Source: Pseudoduganella ginsengisoli (GTDB lineage: Bacteria > Pseudomonadota > Gammaproteobacteria > Burkholderiales > Burkholderiaceae_D). Taken from it: a DNA stretch of 64,000 bases. The stretch is taken from contig NZ_WNLA01000001.1 in assembly GCF_009720865.1 (NCBI RefSeq), positions 496,001 to 560,000 of the forward strand. The letters are read 5' to 3'. How positions within the stretch are numbered: position 1 is the stretch's first letter; each line of letters starts with the position of its first letter. The notes under the pieces were generated by a model. That model was not told the DNA's origin. It worked only from the letters and a program-made list of their open reading frames with translations, and ran no database searches. Positions 43,838 to 55,100 of this stretch are shown piece after piece. The translations under genes and the position numbers were made by a program.

Positions 43838-44901
43838 CATGCCTCCCTGTTCTGATAATTGGTCTCCACCCATTTGGCATAGGCGCCCGATTGCACATCC
43901 TGTACCCAAGCCTGGTTATCCAGGTACCACTGCACGGTTTTCGCAATCCCGCTCTGGAACGTTTCCGCTGGTTTCCAGCCCAGCTCCCGCTCCAGCTTGC
44001 GCGCATCGATCGCATAGCGGCGGTCATGGCCGGGACGGTCTTTGACGAATGTAATCTGGTCGCGGTAGCTGCCTGCAGCCTTCGGACGCAACTTGTCCAG
44101 CATGTCGCACAGCGTGTGCACGGCGTCGAGATTGGCCATCTCGTTCCAGCCGCCCACGTTGTACGTTTCGCCCAAGCGGCCTTCCGCCAGCACGCGCCGG
44201 ATCGCCGCACAGTGGTCGCCCACGTACAGCCAGTCGCGTACTTGCTGGCCATCGCCATAGATCGGCAATGGCTTGCCGCCCAATGCATTGGAAATGATCA
44301 GCGGAATCAGTTTTTCAGGGAAATGATATGGGCCGTAATTGTTCGAGCAATTCGTCGTCAGGGTCGGCAAGCCATAGGTATGATGGTAGGAGCGCACCAG
44401 GTGGTCCGACGCAGCCTTCGAAGCCGAATATGGGCTGTTCGGTGCGTACGGTGTGGTTTCCGAGAATGGCGCATCGTCCGGGCCCAGCGTGCCATACACT
44501 TCATCGGTGGACACGTGCAGGAAGCGGAATGCTGCTTTTTCATCGTCAGGCAGCGCGCTCCAGTATGCGCGGGCAGCTTCCAGCAAGCTGAACGTACCAT
44601 TGATATTGGTTTGGATGAATTCGCCAGGGCCGAGAATTGAGCGGTCCACGTGGCTTTCCGCGGCGAAGTGGACAATGGCGCGGGGCTGGTGTTGCTGCAG
44701 CAGGGCCAGTACACCAGCCTGGTCGCAGATATCGCCTCGCACAAAAATGTGGCGCGCATCGCCTTGCAGCGATTTCAGGTTGTTCAAATTACCCGCATAC
44801 GTCAGCTTGTCGTAATTCAAAACGCCTTCGTCCGATTGCGCCAGCCAGTCGAGAACGAAATTCGAGCCGATAAAGCCGGCCCCGCCAGTCACAAAAATCA
44901 T
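43837..44901 (-). CDS. rfbB: dTDP-glucose 4,6-dehydratase
   Basis: A 354-residue extended SDR. NAD binding is [10 protein letters not shown], the catalytic region [10 protein letters not shown], and [10 protein letters not shown] contains the Tyr and Lys. It makes dTDP-4-keto-6-deoxyglucose. It is the first gene of rfbBACD, whose four genes overlap by a few bases each, and it has a promoter immediately upstream. It is divergent from apaH. Confidence 0.96.
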   Translation of the reverse strand: MIFVTGGAGFIGSNFVLDWLAQSDEGVLNYDKLTYAGNLNNLKSLQGDARHIFVRGDICDQAGVLALLQQHQPRAIVHFAAESHVDRSILGPGEFIQTNINGTFSLLEAARAYWSALPDDEKAAFRFLHVSTDEVYGTLGPDDAPFSETTPYAPNSPYSASKAASDHLVRSYHHTYGLPTLTTNCSNNYGPYHFPEKLIPLIISNALGGKPLPIYGDGQQVRDWLYVGDHCAAIRRVLAEGRLGETYNVGGWNEMANLDAVHTLCDMLDKLRPKAAGSYRDQITFVKDRPGHDRRYAIDARKLERELGWKPAETFQSGIAKTVQWYLDNQAWVQDVQSGAYAKWVETNYQNREA

Positions 44902-44930
44902 TTAGCACCCAGGGTTGCGTGTTGTCATGC

Positions 44931-44958
44931 TTATTATTCTATGTGATGCCCGCATCAA
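44931..44958 (-). promoter_or_regulatory. Putative promoter of rfbBACD
   Basis: On the minus strand TTGATG (44958-44953), a 16-base spacer and TAATAA (44936-44931), about 30 bases before the rfbB start. The spacer is one base shorter than optimal, so confidence is moderate. Confidence 0.5.
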
Positions 44959-44999
44959 ATCGGGGAAAATAGCGGCAGAAAATAGTTTAAATAACATCT

Positions 45000-45857
45000 A
45001 TGACGCAAAAAACGTATGTGATAGGCGACCTGCAAGGGTGCCACGACCAGACTGTCGCGCTGGTTGAACGCATTTTCGCGCAGGAATCCACGCCCCCTGC
45101 CATCCTGTTCACGGGCGACTTGATCAACCGCGGCCCCGATTCGCTGGCCACCTTGCGCTATGTGCATGCCTTGGCCAAAGAGAGCGGCGGCCGCATCGAC
45201 ACCGTGCTGGGCAATCACGATCTGCACTTGCTGGCCGTGGCCAACGGCATACGCCCGGCCCATCCATCCGATACGCTCAGCCACATCCTGCAAGCGCCCG
45301 ATGGCGCCGCCCTGCTGGACTGGCTGCGCACCCGTCCGATGGCGATCTTGCGCGGCAAGCACTTGCTGGTGCACGGCGGCGTGCTGCCGCAGTGGGACGC
45401 GCAGCAAGTGATGGCGCTGGCGCTTGAAGTGGAAACCGTGCTGCGCGGCCCCGGCTGGGTCGGTTTCCTCGCGCAAATGTATGGCAACCAGCCAGACCAC
45501 TGGGACGCCGGGCTGGAAGGCATGGAGCGCTTGCGCTGTGTCGTCAACGCACTGACGCGCCTGCGCTTTTGCACGCAAGACGGCGTCATGGATTTCAAGA
45601 TGAAGGAGTCGGCCAAAGCGGATCCGGCTTCCGGACTGATGCCATGGTTTGACGTGCCGGGTCGGAAAACAGAAGACGTGACGGTGGTGTTCGGCCACTG
45701 GTCCGCACTGGGATTGTTGCTGCGGCCTAATTTGATTGCGCTGGATACGGGCTGCGTGTGGGGCGGCTATTTATCCGCCGTGTGCCTGGAAGACCGTTCG
45801 CTGCTCCAGCAGCAGTGCCCCGAGTACCGCGAGCACTCGGGGAAGAAAAGCGCCTGA
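45000..45857 (+). CDS. apaH: Diadenosine tetraphosphatase (symmetrical)
   Basis: A 285-residue calcineurin-like phosphoesterase that splits Ap4A into two ADP and also removes Np4 caps. Metal motifs [18 protein letters not shown] and GNHDLH and the later LVHGGVLP are in order. The C-terminus has FGHWSALG. A perfect hairpin (CCCCGAGT 45818-45825, ACTCGGGG 45835-45842) lies in the last codons. It is convergent with the plsC-like gene three bases away. Confidence 0.95.
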   Translation: MTQKTYVIGDLQGCHDQTVALVERIFAQESTPPAILFTGDLINRGPDSLATLRYVHALAKESGGRIDTVLGNHDLHLLAVANGIRPAHPSDTLSHILQAPDGAALLDWLRTRPMAILRGKHLLVHGGVLPQWDAQQVMALALEVETVLRGPGWVGFLAQMYGNQPDHWDAGLEGMERLRCVVNALTRLRFCTQDGVMDFKMKESAKADPASGLMPWFDVPGRKTEDVTVVFGHWSALGLLLRPNLIALDTGCVWGGYLSAVCLEDRSLLQQQCPEYREHSGKKSA

Positions 45858-45859
45858 AC

Positions 45860-46603
45860 TTACGCGGCGGCCGCGTTCTGCACGCCCAGCGCACCGGCCA
45901 CCGCATCATGCGCCGCCTGCGCCAGTTCGCGGCGGTGCGCGCCCGCTGCCGGCATCGCCGGCAGGCAATGCAAACGTGCCCGCACCGGTTTGCCGCCCAG
46001 GATCGCCACCACGCTTTGCGCGAACGTCATGTCGCCAATGAAATCCACGGACGGATGCAGCTTGCCCGCGTCATCGACGTAACTGAGCGCAAACGGCTGC
46101 ACCATGACTTCCGCATCGATGGCCGCTTCAAACAGGTTGGCGTGGAATGGCAGCAAGGTGCCTTGCGCGGCCGTCGTCCCTTCGGGGAAGAACGCCACGC
46201 GCTCGCCAGCCTGCAGGCTGGCGACGAGGCCCTTGAAGATATGCCGCAAGTCGCGCCGGTTACCGCGCGCAATGAACACGGTACCAGCCTTGTCCACCAG
46301 CCAGCCGGCCAGCGGCCACGAACGGATTTCCGCCTTGGCCACGAAGCGGCATGGATACAGCGCATCGATGACGAAAATGTCCAGCCACGACACGTGGTTG
46401 GCAACGATCATCGCGTGCACCAGTGGTTGGCTGGAGCCGGGCGCCATCTCCACCGTCACGTTGCACATCTTCAGCAACTGGCGCGACCAGCGCCGGATAT
46501 GGCCGTTGCGGCCTTCCGTGCCGATCCATGGAAAGATCACGGCGCACACCAGCATGCCATACAACAGATGCACGACCAGGCGCGCCAGACGCAGATACAA
46601 CAT
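45860..46603 (-). CDS. Lysophospholipid acyltransferase (PlsC family)
   Basis: A 247-residue membrane acyltransferase with N-terminal helix (LVVHLLYGMLVCAVIF). Motif I ANHVSWLD has the classical H-x4-D and motif III is FFPEGTT. It is a second member of the family in this window, distinct from the one at 30.4 kb. It follows the pyrX gene by eight bases and ends the yqgE-ruvX-pyrR-pyrB-pyrX operon. The acyl acceptor is not predictable. Confidence 0.9.
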   Translation of the reverse strand: MLYLRLARLVVHLLYGMLVCAVIFPWIGTEGRNGHIRRWSRQLLKMCNVTVEMAPGSSQPLVHAMIVANHVSWLDIFVIDALYPCRFVAKAEIRSWPLAGWLVDKAGTVFIARGNRRDLRHIFKGLVASLQAGERVAFFPEGTTAAQGTLLPFHANLFEAAIDAEVMVQPFALSYVDDAGKLHPSVDFIGDMTFAQSVVAILGGKPVRARLHCLPAMPAAGAHRRELAQAAHDAVAGALGVQNAAAA

Positions 46604-46611
46604 GGGACCTC

Positions 46612-47922
46612 TTAGCTGACGTTGCGGGTATTGCTGCGTTCATAAGCCACGTGGCCCGCCACGATGGTGGCCTGTACCCGGCCGGCCAGTTCATAGCCGA
46701 GGAATGGCGTGTGCTTGCCTTGCGACGCCAGCACCGAACCTTCCACGGTCCAGCGCGCGGCTGGGTCGAAGATGCAGATATCGGCCGTGCTGCCCACTGC
46801 CAGCTGGCCAGCATCCAGGCCGGCCACGCGCGCCGCGTCATGGCTGATGCGCGACAGCGCCAACGACAGCGCATTGCCCGGCTGCGCCGATGCGTAATCG
46901 TCGGCCCATTTCAGCGCCAGCGACAGCAGCAATTCCAGGCCGGTGGCGCCCGGCGATGCTTCTGCGAACGGTAACAGTTTTTCATCGTCGTCGACCGGCG
47001 TGTGGTCCGAACACACGGCGTCGATCGTGCCATCCAGCACGGCGGCGCGGATCGCATCGCGGTCACGCTGGCTGCGGAATGGCGGCGTCACGCGCGCATT
47101 CGGGTCGAAGAAGCCGATGTCCGCATCCGTCAGGTGCACGTGGTGCACGCCCACGTCGCACGTGACGGGCAAACCTTCCGCCTTGGCGGCGCGGATCAAG
47201 TCCAGTGCGGCAGCCGACGAAATGCGGCACAGGTGAACCCGTGCGCCCGTCGAGCGGATCAATTCAAAGATCGTGTGCAGCGCAATGGTTTCCGCCATCA
47301 CCGGCACGCCGGACAAGCCCAGGCGCGATGCCAGCGGGCCGCTGTGCGCCACGCCGCCACGGCCAATGTGCGCATCCTGCGGACGCAGCCATACGGTGTA
47401 GCCAAAGGTTTTCGCGTATTGCAGCGCGCGCAGCAGCACGTTGGTGTCTTCGATGGGTTCTTCCGCTTGCGAAAAGCCCACGCAGCCCGACTCCGTCAAT
47501 TCCGCCATTTCCGTCAGCGCCTTGCCCTTCAAGCCCATCGTCAGCGCGCCCAGCGGGTGCACGTGCGCCTGGTTCAAGCGCCTGGCGCGGTGCTTCAGCA
47601 TTTCCACCAGGCCCGGCTCGTCCAGCACGGGATCCGTATCCGGCGGGCACACCAGCGACGTCACGCCACCCTGCACGGCCGCCTGCATTTCCGAATCCAA
47701 GGTAGCCTTGTATTCATAGCCCGGCTCGCGCAGGCGGGCGGACAAGTCCACCAGACCCGGCGCCACCACGAGGCCGGTGGCGTCGATCGTGCGCGCAGCG
47801 CTGAAACCAGCCGGCGCGGCGCCGATCGCCGCCACTTTGCCGTCCACGATAAACAAGTCTTGTACGGCGTCGATGCCGTTGGCCGGGTCGATCACGCGGC
47901 CGTTTTTGATATGTAAGCTCAT
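46612..47922 (-). CDS. pyrX: Dihydroorotase-like protein lacking the zinc HxH (PyrX/PyrC')
   Basis: A 436-residue amidohydrolase-fold protein of the type I dihydroorotase family. At the place where active enzymes have D-x-H-x-H-x-R-E it reads [13 protein letters not shown], so both N-terminal metal histidines are missing. [13 protein letters not shown] and the substrate side are otherwise kept. Such inactive homologues next to pyrB (as in Pseudomonas) are structural partners needed for aspartate transcarbamoylase assembly. The start overlaps the pyrB stop (ATGA). An active dihydroorotase must be encoded elsewhere (inference). Confidence 0.92.
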   Translation of the reverse strand: MSLHIKNGRVIDPANGIDAVQDLFIVDGKVAAIGAAPAGFSAARTIDATGLVVAPGLVDLSARLREPGYEYKATLDSEMQAAVQGGVTSLVCPPDTDPVLDEPGLVEMLKHRARRLNQAHVHPLGALTMGLKGKALTEMAELTESGCVGFSQAEEPIEDTNVLLRALQYAKTFGYTVWLRPQDAHIGRGGVAHSGPLASRLGLSGVPVMAETIALHTIFELIRSTGARVHLCRISSAAALDLIRAAKAEGLPVTCDVGVHHVHLTDADIGFFDPNARVTPPFRSQRDRDAIRAAVLDGTIDAVCSDHTPVDDDEKLLPFAEASPGATGLELLLSLALKWADDYASAQPGNALSLALSRISHDAARVAGLDAGQLAVGSTADICIFDPAARWTVEGSVLASQGKHTPFLGYELAGRVQATIVAGHVAYERSNTRNVS

Positions 47923-48884
47923 CCTTGATTCCCAGCCAAAATGCTCATCACCGCCATGCGGACCGCGATACCGAACGTCACCTGCGGCAAGATCACTGCC
48001 TGCGGGCCATCGGCCACCGCCGAATCAATTTCCACGCCGCGGTTCATCGGGCCCGGGTGCATGACGATGGCATCCGGCTTGGCCAGCGCCAGGCGTTCCG
48101 GCGTCAAGCCATAGCTCTTGAAGTATTCCTGCACGGATGGCAGCAGCGCGCCATTCATGCGTTCATTTTGCAAGCGCAGCATGATGATCACGTCCACGCC
48201 CTTCAAACCTTCATTCATGTTGGTGAAGGTGCGCACGCCCATCTGTTCCAGGCCGCCCGGCAGCAGCGTATGCGGGCCGATGGCGCGCACTTCCGGCACG
48301 CCCAGCGTGGTCAGCGCATGGATGTCGGAACGGGCCACGCGGCTGTGCAAGATGTCGCCGACAATCGCCACCGTCAGGTTGGTGAAGTCCTTTTTAAAAT
48401 GCCGGATGGTGTACATGTCCAGCAAACCCTGGGTCGGGTGCGCATGGCGGCCATCGCCCGCGTTCACCACGTGCACGTGGTTTTGCTTCGTGTCGTTCAA
48501 GTGCTTGGCGATCATGTATGGCGCGCCCGACTGCGCGTGGCGCACGACGAACATGTCCGCATGCATGGCCGACAGGTTGTCGATGGTGTCGAGCAGCGAT
48601 TCGCCCTTGCTGGTCGACGAAGCCTGCATGTTCAGGTTGATGACGTCCGCCGACAAACGCTTCGATGCAATTTCGAACGTGGTGCGCGTGCGGGTCGAAT
48701 TCTCGAAGAACAGGTTGAACACGCTCTTGCCGCGCATCAGCGGCACTTTTTTGACTTCACGGTCCGACACGCCGACGAACGACGATGCGGTGTCCAGGAT
48801 ATGATTGACGATAGACTTGGGCAATCCTTCGATGGACAGCAAGTGCTGCAGTTCGCCGTTTTTGGTGAGTTGCGGATTAAGCAT
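47919..48884 (-). CDS. pyrB: Aspartate carbamoyltransferase catalytic subunit
   Basis: A 321-residue transcarbamoylase. The carbamoyl-phosphate motif is [12 protein letters not shown], with HPTQGLLD and the aspartate-site region MLRLQNERM in order. It performs the first committed step of pyrimidine synthesis. No pyrI is present; the PyrX partner is encoded next. The start at 48884 lies eight bases inside the pyrR end; a longer frame upstream is overlap only. Confidence 0.96.
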   Translation of the reverse strand: MLNPQLTKNGELQHLLSIEGLPKSIVNHILDTASSFVGVSDREVKKVPLMRGKSVFNLFFENSTRTRTTFEIASKRLSADVINLNMQASSTSKGESLLDTIDNLSAMHADMFVVRHAQSGAPYMIAKHLNDTKQNHVHVVNAGDGRHAHPTQGLLDMYTIRHFKKDFTNLTVAIVGDILHSRVARSDIHALTTLGVPEVRAIGPHTLLPGGLEQMGVRTFTNMNEGLKGVDVIIMLRLQNERMNGALLPSVQEYFKSYGLTPERLALAKPDAIVMHPGPMNRGVEIDSAVADGPQAVILPQVTFGIAVRMAVMSILAGNQG

Positions 48885-49401
48885 GGTTTTCTTCAATGGT
48901 GAGCGTGAATTGTCCGGCGTCGTTGCGCTGCAGGCGCAGCGCTTCGCATTGGTCCACCTTGACCGTGGCGGCAACGAAGTCCGCCGCGACTGGCAACTGG
49001 CGGCCGCCCCGGTCCACCAGTGCGGCCAGCATGATGCGCGCCGGACGGCCGTAGTCGAACAGCTCGTTGATGGCGGCGCGCGTGGTGCGCCCGGTGTACA
49101 GCACGTCATCGACCAGCAGCACAGTGGCGCCGGCCACGTCGAACGTGATGTGGGTCGGCTTCACTTCCGCCGGCAAGCCTTTCTTCGCGTAGTCGTCGCG
49201 GTAAAACGACACGTCCAGCACGCCGCAGCGCGCCGTCATGCCGAGGTCTTTGGCCAGGCGTTCGGCCAGCCATGCGCCGCCGGAGTGAATGCCGACGATG
49301 CACGGGTCGTGAGCACCGGTCAGGCCCGTTTTGACCTGTTGCAGCAGATTCGCGTACAGCGCTTCCGCATCCAGGCCGGATGGTTTCATGGGATTGGACA
49401 T
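48877..49401 (-). CDS. pyrR: PyrR bifunctional regulator/uracil phosphoribosyltransferase
   Basis: A 174-residue type I PRTase. The PRPP loop is [13 protein letters not shown] (about residues 92-104), and [15 protein letters not shown] is the PyrR signature. In Bacillus it controls attenuation of the pyr operon; in proteobacteria the regulatory role is less clear. No attenuator-like hairpin is obvious in the 19 bases to ruvX. The start at 49401 gives the usual length; an in-frame upstream ATG is in the ruvX end. Confidence 0.92.
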   Translation of the reverse strand: MSNPMKPSGLDAEALYANLLQQVKTGLTGAHDPCIVGIHSGGAWLAERLAKDLGMTARCGVLDVSFYRDDYAKKGLPAEVKPTHITFDVAGATVLLVDDVLYTGRTTRAAINELFDYGRPARIMLAALVDRGGRQLPVAADFVAATVKVDQCEALRLQRNDAGQFTLTIEENHA

Positions 49402-49420
49402 GGTCGAATCTCGTTGAATG

Positions 49421-49822
49421 TCAGAGGGTTTCAAAATACTGTTGCAGGATGATGGCAGCGGCCTTGTCATCAATGATTTCGCCCCGCTTGGCTTGAATCA
49501 CGGCCGATGAATAGCGTTCATCGACCAGTTCCACGGGCAAGTTGAAGCGGCCATGCAATTGATTGGCGAACTTGCGGCAGCGCGCGGTCATGTCATGGGG
49601 CGTGCCATCCGGATGGCTGGGCAAACCCACGACAAAGCGGACCGGGCCCCATTTTTCTATCAGTGCGGCGATTTCCGCGAAGCGCACGTCGTTCGCTTGC
49701 GCCGAGATGACAGCCAGCGGCGCCGCCTGGCGGATCAGCGTATTGCCCATGGCCACACCGATCCGCTTGATGCCGAAGTCAAAGCCCAGGATGGTTTCAA
49801 TCGTCACAGCTGGACCATTCAC
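49421..49822 (-). CDS. ruvX: Putative pre-16S rRNA nuclease YqgF/RuvX
   Basis: A 133-residue RNase H-fold protein. Conserved ILGFDFGIKRIGVAMGN has the first acidic residue, VVGLPSHPDGTP the middle motif, and VDERYSSAVI the later acidic pair. It is linked to 16S rRNA 5'-end processing. It overlaps yqgE by four bases. Confidence 0.94.
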   Translation of the reverse strand: MNGPAVTIETILGFDFGIKRIGVAMGNTLIRQAAPLAVISAQANDVRFAEIAALIEKWGPVRFVVGLPSHPDGTPHDMTARCRKFANQLHGRFNLPVELVDERYSSAVIQAKRGEIIDDKAAAIILQQYFETL

Positions 49823-50475
49823 GCGTGCCCTGCTTCGGAAGCCAGCATCAGCGGGTCAAAGCCCAGCAGTTTGATGGCAGCCATATAACGTTCTTCAACC
49901 GGCACATCAAACAGGATGCGGGTATCGGCGCTGACCGTCAGCCAGCCATTGCGGCTGATTTCATCTTCCAGCTGGCCGGGGCTCCAGCCGGCGTAGCCGA
50001 TCGACACCAGCATGCGCGACGGGCCCGTGCCACGGGCCACCGCCTCCAGCACGTCGATCGACGTGGTGAACGCCACCTCATCCGTCACCGTCAGCGACGA
50101 CGAAAAACGCGCGCCCGGCGTGTGCAATACAAAGCCGCGGTCATCCTGCACCGGGCCGCCAAACATGATGGGTTCATCGACGACGCTGCGCGGCACGTCC
50201 GACGACAGTTCCAGGTCGACACGCTCGAACAGCGTTTCCATCGTCATGTCGGTGGGTTTGTTGATGACCACGCCCAGCACGCCATTGTCATTGTGTTCGC
50301 ACACATAAACGACGGTGCCGCCAAAGACGGGATCTTGCATCGACGGCATGGCAATCAGGAAATGGTTGGCCAGGTTCAACGCAGGCGCCGCAGCGGCGGC
50401 AGGCGCCAGCGGGTCGGCGGCTTCCTGCAGCAAGCCTGGCGTGGGCAGAGGTTGGCCGGCCTTAGTTTTCTTCAT
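49819..50475 (-). CDS. YqgE/AlgH family protein (DUF179)
   Basis: A 218-residue protein with the UPF0301 pattern. It has LNLANHFLIAMPSMQDPVFGGTVVYVCEHN, given here only as family start, then GVVINKPTDM and IMFGGPVQ. An N-terminal extension of about 35 residues precedes the domain. Members are of uncertain function; AlgH is associated with alginate regulation in Pseudomonas. It is the first gene of the pyrimidine operon. Confidence 0.93.
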   Translation of the reverse strand: MKKTKAGQPLPTPGLLQEAADPLAPAAAAAPALNLANHFLIAMPSMQDPVFGGTVVYVCEHNDNGVLGVVINKPTDMTMETLFERVDLELSSDVPRSVVDEPIMFGGPVQDDRGFVLHTPGARFSSSLTVTDEVAFTTSIDVLEAVARGTGPSRMLVSIGYAGWSPGQLEDEISRNGWLTVSADTRILFDVPVEERYMAAIKLLGFDPLMLASEAGHA

Positions 50476-50591
50476 ACGCGTGCTCTCTCTGCAGTTCTGG
50501 GGGAATTGAATTTGTAGACTTTAAGGTAATATCTCACGGCTTGTCGGTGCTGCCACCAGTTAAAAGGGGCATGTGTAGCCGATAGTTTACT

Positions 50592-52106
50592 ATGAATTGC
50601 TTCAATTGCCGCTATGGCCACGTAATGCCTGCCACGATGCCATCTGATAATCCAACTTTCCGCACTGCGCTGGTCTGGTTCCGCCGCGATTTGCGCAACT
50701 TTGACCATGCCGCCCTGCACCACGCGCTGCAACGCAGCGAAACCGTGTTTTGCGCTTTCATTTATGACAAGGATATTCTCGGCACCTTGCCACGCGCAGA
50801 CCGCCGCGTGGAATTTATACACGCATGCATAGCGGAATTGGCGGCGGATTTGCAACAGATGGGCGGCGGCCTGATCGTCCGCCACGCGCTGGCGCAAGAG
50901 GAAATTCCCCGCCTGGCGGCTGAGCTGAACGCGGATGCGGTGTTTGCCAACCATGATTATGAACCGCAAGCCATTGCCCGTGACGCTGCCGTGGCGCAGG
51001 CGCTGGCTGCCGATGGCCGTCTGCTGTTCACGTTCAAGGACCAGGTGATCTTTGAAAAAAACGACGTACTGTCGCAATCGGGCACGCCGTTTTCCGTTTT
51101 CACGCCTTATAAGAACGCCTGGCTGAAGCGCTTGCAGGCGCAGCCGGACAGTGTGGCGCCATGGCCCATCGATCCCCATGTCCGCAAGCTGGCGGCGCTG
51201 CCGGACAGCCCGCTGCCGACACTGGAACAGCTGGGTTTCGAGCGCACCAACCTCGCGCAACTGGCCATCCCCACCGGCATGCGCGGCGGCGCGCAACTGT
51301 TCGAGGACTTCCTGGAGCGCATAGCCGGCTATGGCATGGCGCGCGACTACCCGGCCGTCAAGGGGCCGTCTTACCTGTCGCTGCACTTGCGCTTCGGCAC
51401 CGTATCGATCCGCCACCTGGTGCGCACCGTGTCGGACCTGTCGGCGCGGGGCCAGGCCGGCGATGGCGGCGCCGTATGGCTGTCGGAACTGATCTGGCGC
51501 GAGTTTTACATGATGATCCTGTACCACCATCCGCATGTGGCGCAGTCATCGTTCAAGACCGCGTATGACGCCATTGAATGGGAAACGGGGCCGGACGCGG
51601 ACGAACTGTTTGCCGCATGGTGCGAGGGCCGCACCGGCTATCCGCTGGTGGACGCCGCCATGGCGCAGTTGAACCGTACCGGCTACATGCACAACCGCCT
51701 GCGCATGGTAACGGCATGCTTCCTTATCAAAGACCTCGGCATCGATTGGCGCCGCGGCGAAGCGTATTTCGCGCAGCATTTGAATGACTTCGACCTGTCG
51801 GCCAACAATGGCGGCTGGCAGTGGGCATCATCGTCCGGCTGCGACGCACAGCCGTACTTCCGCATTTTCAATCCCATCACGCAATCCGAGAAATTCGACC
51901 CGGAAGGGAAATTCATCAAGCGCTACCTGCCGCAACTGGCCGCGCTCGACCCGCGCGAGATCCACGCGCCATGGCAGGTGCCGCGCATGGTGCTGGCAGA
52001 AAAAGGCATCACCCTCGGCCGCGATTATCCGCAGCCGCTGGTGATGCATGATGAAGCGCGCAAGCGCACGCTGGAACGCTATGCCGTGGTAAAAAAACCC
52101 GGCTGA
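50592..52106 (+). CDS. phrB: Deoxyribodipyrimidine photolyase (CPD class I)
   Basis: A protein of up to 504 residues. The N-terminal antenna-binding domain begins LVWFRRDLRNFDHAAL. The FAD domain has SYLSLHLRFGTVSIRHL, ELIWREFYMMIL, GRTGYPLVDAAMAQL and the conserved tail WQWASSSGCDAQPYFRIFNP. It repairs UV cyclobutane dimers with light. Three in-frame ATGs (50592, 50625, 50637) are possible and none has a good ribosome site; the domain begins only after the third, so the true protein may be 15 residues shorter. Confidence 0.94.
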   Translation: MNCFNCRYGHVMPATMPSDNPTFRTALVWFRRDLRNFDHAALHHALQRSETVFCAFIYDKDILGTLPRADRRVEFIHACIAELAADLQQMGGGLIVRHALAQEEIPRLAAELNADAVFANHDYEPQAIARDAAVAQALAADGRLLFTFKDQVIFEKNDVLSQSGTPFSVFTPYKNAWLKRLQAQPDSVAPWPIDPHVRKLAALPDSPLPTLEQLGFERTNLAQLAIPTGMRGGAQLFEDFLERIAGYGMARDYPAVKGPSYLSLHLRFGTVSIRHLVRTVSDLSARGQAGDGGAVWLSELIWREFYMMILYHHPHVAQSSFKTAYDAIEWETGPDADELFAAWCEGRTGYPLVDAAMAQLNRTGYMHNRLRMVTACFLIKDLGIDWRRGEAYFAQHLNDFDLSANNGGWQWASSSGCDAQPYFRIFNPITQSEKFDPEGKFIKRYLPQLAALDPREIHAPWQVPRMVLAEKGITLGRDYPQPLVMHDEARKRTLERYAVVKKPG

Positions 52107-52107
52107 T

Positions 52108-55100
52108 TTACGCGGCCTGCTGCGACAGCAGGCTTTCTATAGCGCCCAGCAGCACCGGTTCCTGGAACGGTTTGCCGAAATACGCGTTGACGCCCAGCTG
52201 CATCGCGTAATTACGGTGCTTGTCCGCGCTGCGCGACGTGATCATGATGATGGGGATGTCGCGCGTGCGGTCGTCGCCGCGCACGTTGCGCGTCAAATCA
52301 AAGCCATCCATGCGGGGCATTTCAATATCAACCAGCATCATGTCAGGCAAGCTGTCGCGCATCTGTTCCAGCGCATCGACGCCATCCTTGGCCAGCACCA
52401 CCTGGTAGCCTTCCCGTTCCAGCAAGCGCTGCGTCACTTTGCGCACCGTCAGCGAATCATCGACCACCATGATCGTGCGCCCGGTGGCCGCCACCATTTG
52501 CAAGCCGCCGTCTACCGGTTCAACGCGCAATTCCGGATGTTCGGCCAGATGGCGCGCCAATGCCAGCGGATTGAGGATCAACACGATTTCACCGGAACCC
52601 AGCACCGTGGCGCCCGCGATCCCGGCCATGCGCGCCAGCTGCGGTCCGATATTCTTAATGACCACTTCTCGGTTGCCCTGTACGTCATCGACTTGCAGCG
52701 CCAGGCGGTCGTCGCCCGCTTTCAAAATCAGTACTGGCGACGAGCGCTGTGCAGCCGGCTGCGCCTGCGCATCACCCAGCATTGTCGGCAGGTAGTGCAG
52801 CGGCGCCGGCATCCCCTGGATCACCACGTGGCCCTTGCTGCGCGCGTCACTGAGCGCGCTTTCTTTCATTTGCAGCACTTGTTCCACCAAGGTCGATGGC
52901 ATGGCAAATGGCCGTCCGCCGGCGCGCACCAGCACCACTTGCGTCACGGCCAAGGTCAATGGCAGGCGGATCGTGAAGCACGCGCCTTTGCCGCGCTCTG
53001 AGGCCGTATCGACGCGGCCACCCAGCAATTGCGCTTCCGACCGCACGATGTCCATGCCGACGCCACGCCCGGCCTGCTCCGTCAGCGTCTCCGCCGTCGA
53101 AAAGCCCGGTTCGAAAATCAGGCAGGCCGCGTCCGCATCGGAAATTTCTTCGCCATCGTCCAGCAAGCCCACGCTGCGCGCCTTGGCGCGGATGCGGTCC
53201 AGGTCCAGCCCCGCGCCATCATCGGAAAACGCCAGCACCACTTCATTGCCTTGCTGGCTCACCTGGATCAGCAATTCACCTGTTTCATCCTTGCCCGCGG
53301 CATGGCGTTCGGCGCGCGGTTCGACGCCATGCACGATGGCGTTGCGCAGCAAGTGTTCAAATGGCGCAGCCATCCGCTCCAGCACGCCACGGTCGATTTC
53401 CACCGCGCCGCCCCGGATATCGAGGTTGACGCGCTTGTCCGTTTCCTTGGCAGCCAGGCGCGCCACGCGGAACAGGCGTTCGGAAATGCTGGCAAACGGC
53501 ACCATCCGCACCCGCATCAAATCGCGCTGCAATTCACGCGTCATGCGCGCCTGCTGCGTCAAGTCCGTGCTGGCCGTATCGACGCTGCGCAGCAGGCTTT
53601 CATGGAATGACGCCACGTCATTGACGCTTTCCGCCATCATGCGCGTCAATTCCTGCAAGCGCGTAAAGCGGTCGAATTCCAGCGGATCGAATTCACGGTC
53701 GCTGGAAATCGACATGCGCGACGCGATTTGCGATTCCGCCTGCATTTCCACTTCGCGCAACTGGCGGCGCAAGCGCGCCAGGTTTTCGGAAAAGTCGTTC
53801 AGCGACGTGCGCAAGGCGCCCACTTCATTTTCCAGCCGGGAGCGCAGGATCGATACTTCACCGGCCTGGTTGACTAGCCGGTCCAGGATGTCGGCGCGCA
53901 CACGCACCAGCGGCGTACGCGACGCACTGTCATCTTCCTGCGCTGCCACTGCCGGCGCTGCGGCAGGTTCTCCCTGCGCCGCTTCGGCTGCCGGCGCCTG
54001 TACCGGCTGTGGGTGCTGCAACTGCTCGAACAGCACCAGCGCATGGTCATAATGCGTCAGCAATTCTTCGAACGCATGAGGCGTCGCGCTGTTGGCGTGC
54101 ACCATGTTTTCAATATGGGTTTCAATTTCATGCGCATGCTGGCCCAAACGCATGGCGCCCGCCATGCGCGCGCTGCCTTTCACCGTGTGCAGCACCCGCT
54201 GCAGCATGTGCGCGTGGCTGAAGTCAGTCGGGTTGCGCTGCCAGGCGCGCAATGCGTGGCCCACTTGCGGCAGCAAATCCGCGCCCTCTTCCAGGAACAC
54301 GGGCAGCAAGTCCGCATCGATTTCGTCCGTATAGCTGCCTGGCGGCGCCACCGCCAACTCAGCCGGCGCATCGGGCAATTCCAGCACTTGCACGTCGGGC
54401 GAGGATGGCAGCGTCTCCGGCGGCGAAGCCGGTACATGTTCCACGCTCAGTACAGCCAGTTCCGGCATTTCCGGTTCCAAATCCGCCAGCGCCTGCAGCT
54501 GCTCTTCCGGGACAGTGGCGTCCGCAAGTCCTGGTTCGGGTTCCGGCTCTAGCGCCAGTTCGTGCACCGGCACAGGCTCGGCCTCTGGCGCAGGCAACGG
54601 CTCGTCTTGCGGCGTGTCCGCCAGCGGTTCCTGCTGCGCCAACGGCAGCGGTTCTGGCGCAGGCGGCAGTTCGTCCAATGGCGGCAATGGCTGCGGCGCT
54701 GCCGGCTGTTGCTGCGCCGCCCACTCATCCTGCAAGTCCGGCGCTTGCGGCTGCGGCGCAGGCGCAGCGATCTGCGACAGCGGCGCGGCAAACGCATCGT
54801 CAAACGCGGTATCGAACAAGTCGTCGATATCATCGTTGACGGGTGACGCCGTCTTCGCTTCCGGCGCCCGCGTCAAGACCGGTTCACGGTTGAAAAAGTC
54901 CGATTCCGGCGGCGGCTTGCCGGACAAATCGTTATAGGCTTCGGCAAACAGCGCATCAAGCTGCGCCGCCAGTGCACTTTCGCCTTCCTGAGGCGCGGCC
55001 GGAACTGCGTCGGCCCGGGCATCAGCCTGCGCATCGGCATCGGCAAAGACCGCGTCCATGTGCGCATCAAAAGCGCCATCCGGCGTTTGCAGCCGCGCCA

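Noticed and set aside
39708..45000. Genomic island bounded by the H-NS gene and rfb cluster
   Set aside because: No integrase, attachment repeats, tRNA or insertion sequence is seen at either side; only one gene appears compositionally different.
45818..45842. Hairpin at the 3' end of apaH as terminator
   Set aside because: It is perfect in the stem but lies within the apaH coding sequence and is not followed by a T-run on either strand. Kept only as a note in the gene entry.
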